From: Elgaria multicarinata webbii
Taxonomy: Eukaryota; Chordata; Lepidosauria; Squamata; Anguidae
Assembly (NCBI RefSeq): GCF_023053635.1
Contig: NC_086172.1
Span: forward strand, 51,874,001-51,938,000
Direction: 5' to 3'
DNA length: 64,000 nt
The translations under genes and the position numbers were made by a program. Of this stretch, positions 60,748 through 64,000 are shown piece after piece; the first letter of the stretch is position 1; every line of letters starts with the position of its first letter. Under the pieces are notes generated by a model that made no database searches, had not been told where the DNA came from, and saw only the letters and a list, made by a program, of their open reading frames with translations.

Positions 60748-60942
60748 CTTAATACTGTCAGCTGACTCCATATAGTCTCTCCTGCATGCAATTCTTTGTC
60801 TTCTATGACTACCAGAGCATGTGCTTAAATGCAAGGCTTGTTTATGCTTAAAAGTATTGTTCCAAATGTAAACAATATTTAAACAATATTTAATATATAT
60901 ATAAACAATATTTAAAAACACCAATAACATTGATAGTGCAAT

Positions 60943-61078
60943 TCTATCCATGTTTATTTGGAAGCAAGTCCCACTGTCACCAATGGGAAGCAGGCCTAGT
61001 ATGTGAAACCTAAGACTTCAATCCTATGCATTTTACTTGGGAGTAACCCCAGTTGAATTCAGTGAGAAGTACTTCTTA
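60943..61078. repeat. Two short 'caatcctatgc' MITE pieces in tandem
   Basis: gtgcaattctatccatgttt atttggaagcaagtccc and then tcaatcctatgcattttact tgggagtaacccc. See the entry at 2641-2735. Confidence 0.6.
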
Positions 61079-61699
61079 CATGCACAGTAAGATGAGAAAG
61101 CAATACCAAGTATAAGAGATGGAGGAGTACCAAGCATATGAATGAGTGACATTTCCTTTAATTTACTCATTGTAAACACTTACAAAGGAACATGGCTTTA
61201 TAATTAATCACTGTCTCTAAATAATCCTGAAAGCTTAATTTTTTTTAATTCAATATCTGCTTTGTTAGCCTAAAGGGTTTGCTTTGTTTCTGAACTAATT
61301 ATTGAATCTAACCCTTACCCTCTGCTTCAGAAACCTGACGCTCTTTTAAACTAAGCACAATTAAAAACTTAATCAAAATAGAAAACCACCACAAAAGCAA
61401 TTACAATTAAGCTATACATTATACAAGACACCGAGTTATTTTCTCATCCTACTTTCCTAGCACAAAATTAATATCAAACTGAAACTTTGTGATAAAAGCC
61501 TTAATGAACAAAAACAACATGTTATGTACATTTATGTAGGACAAATACATTGGATATATACAGGTAAAAGCAGTAAATTAGACAAAATAAACAAACTAGC
61601 AGTGTCTAAGGGCTCTACATATGTTTGCATCATAATTAGGAAATCCAAGCAGCAATCCTTCACCCTATGGTAAAAATATTTTTATTGATTAATTGTTTG
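61079..61699. other. Intron without recognisable features
   Basis: AT-rich. No supported feature. Confidence 0.5.
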
Positions 61700-61999
61700 A
61701 TTGATTCTTCCTACCAAGAAAAATGCACTCAAGGCAGCTTACAACCACAAATAAAACTTGATTAAAACAATAATGAAACAAATGCATAAGAACACAATTA
61801 AAAACAGAAGAAAAACAACATCCAACCCAACATACCCGCTTACATGCCAAAGGACTATTTTAATTTTAAAAAAGTCTTTGACTGCCTGCATAAGGACAGC
61901 AGAGAGGGAATGAACCTTGCCTCCCTCAGCAGGGAGTTCCACAGCCTGGGAGAAGCCACCAAGAAGGCCCTCTTTTGCATCACCACCAAACACACCTTT
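61700..61999 (-). mobile_element. L2 LINE, ORF2 end and tail
   Basis: The minus strand encodes KRAFLVASPRLWNSLLREAR followed by the region to FLKLK, the end of L2 ORF2. Then come an A-rich UTR and the reversed 3' end. It is the 3' part of the L2 that continues to the end of the window. Confidence 0.8.
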
Positions 62000-62178
62000 G
62001 AAGTCAGCAAAGGTGCTAAACAATTCTTTGTATCGGTGTTCACTGCAGAAGATACAGAACAAATGCCTGTGCCTGAGCTGATGTTTTCATGAAGGGAGTC
62101 TGAGGAACTGAGGCAAATAGTGGTGACAAAAGATGAAGTTCTCAACCTTATTGACAAATTGAGGATCTTAACAACCAG
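62000..62178 (+). mobile_element. CR1 LINE ORF2 fragment between L2 pieces
   Basis: The plus strand encodes SKGAKQFFVSVFTAEDTEQM PVPELMF, and in another frame EELRQIVVTKDEVLNLIDKL. Both belong to the CR1 ORF2 stretch just before the reverse transcriptase (as I recall, ...FFASVFT.ED... and ..V..EEV...L.KL). Flanking L2 sequence on the opposite strand shows that it was inserted or moved there. Confidence 0.75.
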
Positions 62179-62986
62179 CCAGGTTCATTCGGGAGAAGGC
62201 GGTCTTTCAGGTAGACTGATCCCAAGCTGTATTGGGCTTTATATTATTTATTTATAGGTCAGAACCAGCACTCTGCATTGTGCCCAGAATCAGACTGGTA
62301 GCCAAACTGGTATGGGAGATAAGATGGAACCCCGAGGAACACCATAGGCCAACAGGAATCCCCCAACACCACCTTCTGAGGTTGACCCTCCAAGGAGGAC
62401 TGGAGGCACCATATAAGAGTGCCTCCCAGTCCCATCTCAGAAAAACACCCCAGAAGAATACCATGGTATTGAAAGCCACCAAGAAATTCACCAAAACCAA
62501 CAGCTCCTGGCATAGATTGTCCACCAAGGTGACCAAAGCAGTCTCTTTCCCATAACCATATTGAAATAGATTTAGATATTCCTCATCATTCAGAAATCCC
62601 ACATGCTCCAGCACCTTGCTCAATAATGGATATTAGAGACTGGCTGGCAATTATCCAATACAGTGGGTTTCAAGGAGGGTTTTAAAAACAAAAGTCTTAC
62701 CACTGTCTATTTTAGGAATCACAACTTACCATAAAGGTGCGTTTGCAACTACCATTACTTACTCAGCCCATTCATCCCTGGCTGCTTTTATATAAACCAG
62801 GAAGTTCAAGGGTCCAGCATGCTAGGTTAGGCCTCACTTCTCTGAGGACCCTGTCCACATCCTTGGACTGTACGAACTGAAAAGTATCCATTCTAACTGG
62901 ACAAGCAAGAGCCAAATTACACCCACCAAAGTTACATCAACTATGGCATCCAAGTCAGCACAGGTGTGAACAATTTTATCTGCAAA
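62179..62986 (-). mobile_element. L2 LINE, RT domain and linker
   Basis: The minus strand encodes, in two frames, LSKVLEHV-type sequence (MSKVLEHVGFLNDEEYLN), GYGKETALVTLVDNLCQEL and, after a shift, GILLGCFSEMGLGGTLIWCL and SLEGQPQKVVLGDSCWP. These are the RT core blocks of L2. The lower edge has reversed C-terminal sequence joined directly to RT sequence, so part is deleted. The segment 62640-62986 is the linker before the RT domain. An hAT element interrupts it at 62987. Confidence 0.85.
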
Positions 62987-63175
62987 CAGGGCCGGGCAAA
63001 GCTGGTAACAGGCCCGAGCCAGATGGGAAATGTAGGCCCCATTTCAAACTGCTCATTAAGTATTTTTTTAATCAGTTCTAAATACATATGAACTAGAACG
63101 ATTGATTAAAAAGGGTAATGGCAAGCACTTTTATTTTGTTCTGTACAGCACCATGAACACTGATGGCGCTATATA

Positions 63176-63220
<45 letters not shown>

Positions 63221-63647
63221 CAAGATGCATATAAGACATCATTTCTTCACATTCAGAAATGCTTTTCGTTGGGCAAATTCATCAACAACAACAGCAGAAA
63301 AATCAAGCAACTTTGCCTTGTCAATGTTAATGTTCAAAACTGCTAATCCATTGAAACATTCTTAGGAACTCAATCACTTGATCTAGCCTTTTGTGATTGC
63401 TCTCAGCCCCATTTATGTGCTTTTGTCTTATCTCTGCTGGAGATGGGGGTGGGGCGGTGAGGACACCTTGTCTTTTTGGCTGTCTCAAAATGGAGTCAGT
63501 ACTGCTCACTCACAAGAGAGCTACTTTGTAACAAATCTTTACCAAAGGGTCCCCCTTTGCCTCTATCAGGGGGACTCGGACTAGGCCCCCTCAAAATCAA
63601 AGGCCCATGCCAATTGGCCCCACTGCCACCCCCTCTGCCCAGCCCTG
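62987..63647 (-). mobile_element. hAT transposon remnant with 8-bp TSD inside L2
   Basis: It starts cagggccgggcaaag and ends ctctgcccagccctg, inverted ends of about 15 bp. Both sides carry tctgcaaa (62979-62986 and 63648-63655), the 8-bp hAT duplication. On the minus strand 63358-63239 encodes NGLAVLNINIDKAKLLDF and then FAQRKAFLNVKK before a stop. This resembles the end of an hAT transposase after the dimerisation region. Most of the transposase is missing. A short LINE-type tail (ctgtacagcaccatgaacac) and an (AAT)n run (63176-63222) lie inside. Confidence 0.88.
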
Positions 63648-64000
63648 TCTGCAAAGTGTCGCACCAATTGGTCACAGTGGGATATCAAGTGGTCCATCTT
63701 TTCTTCTCATGGCCCAGAGTGAAAAACGTTCCACTAGCTGACTCTGTGCAGAGGAGTGCAATTTCTTTGCCACCCCCATTGCCACGGAGTAAGCTTTAAA
63801 GTGAGCTCTACTCTGTGTTCGATCAGACTTGTTCTGTGTTTTCTATCAACTTTGCTCTAGTCAAATTCCCACATATTTCATCACTCATAGAGCCCTGGAA
63901 AACCAGGGGGCTCATTTGGTTCCACTCCATGGGAGAAGACACTCAGGCACGATTGTGTCCAACACCTGGGCCATTTCTCCCTTCCAGAAGTTAACCAGGG
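63648..64000 (-). mobile_element. L2 LINE continued past the window end
   Basis: After the hAT element the antisense L2 linker resumes, with ggtcacagtgggatatcaag, ccacggagtaagctttaaag and ggttccactccatgggagaa. These follow the pattern of the region upstream of the L2 RT domain. The element runs off the end of the window. Confidence 0.55.

Overview
This window is from a reptile, almost certainly a squamate (lizard or snake). The clearest marker is a full-length Sauria SINE at about 19.86-20.16 kb, a tRNA-derived SINE with a Bov-B-type tail that is characteristic of squamates. Many 5'-truncated L2 and CR1 LINEs, tRNA-derived SINEs with an L2-like 3' end, hAT elements and short fold-back MITEs fit the same origin. 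The DNA is AT-rich, non-coding and intron-like, with no bacterial or phage features.

One host gene is supported: the 3' end of GALNT13, on the minus strand. It encodes a Golgi polypeptide N-acetylgalactosaminyltransferase that starts mucin-type O-glycosylation. Its exons, in transcript order, lie at 35628-35489 (end of the catalytic region and linker), 28663-28565 (lectin alpha repeat), 24845-24711 (lectin beta repeat) and 6609-6469 (lectin gamma repeat, ending in MTLGT and a stop). All join in frame with canonical splice sites. A second terminal exon, 13604-13419, can replace the last one and encodes a different gamma repeat and tail. The catalytic exons are not in the window, so the intron upstream of 35628 runs past 64000. 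Everything from 35.6 to 64 kb is therefore intron of GALNT13 plus whatever has landed in it.

Layout: 1-6.47 kb is 3' UTR and/or downstream flank. 6.6-24.7 kb is an intron with the alternative terminal exon, MITEs, L2 pieces and the Sauria SINE. 21.8-23.2 kb is one L2 inserted in another. 24.7-35.6 kb holds three exons separated by L2 and CR1-like debris. 37.1-42.2 kb is the most unusual stretch: a 263-bp perfect inverted repeat, an hAT palindrome, a C2H2 zinc-finger pseudogene, a tandem duplication, a CR1 3' end, and a CpG-rich promoter-like island with YY1- and NRF1-like sites. 48.1-48.7 kb looks like a solitary retroviral LTR fossil. 50.7-52.3 kb has an inverted MITE pair around a tandem duplication. 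53.16-53.75 and 58.93-60.75 kb are two members of one hAT family, each with a perfect 8-bp target duplication and matching TAGGGATGTGCTCC ends. 55.16-55.53 kb is a long fold-back element next to a SINE. 61.7-64 kb is a minus-strand L2 broken by a CR1 piece and an hAT element with an 8-bp target duplication.

I could run no search. Family names rest on remembered consensus and protein sequences. Repeat borders are approximate unless a target-site duplication fixes them.
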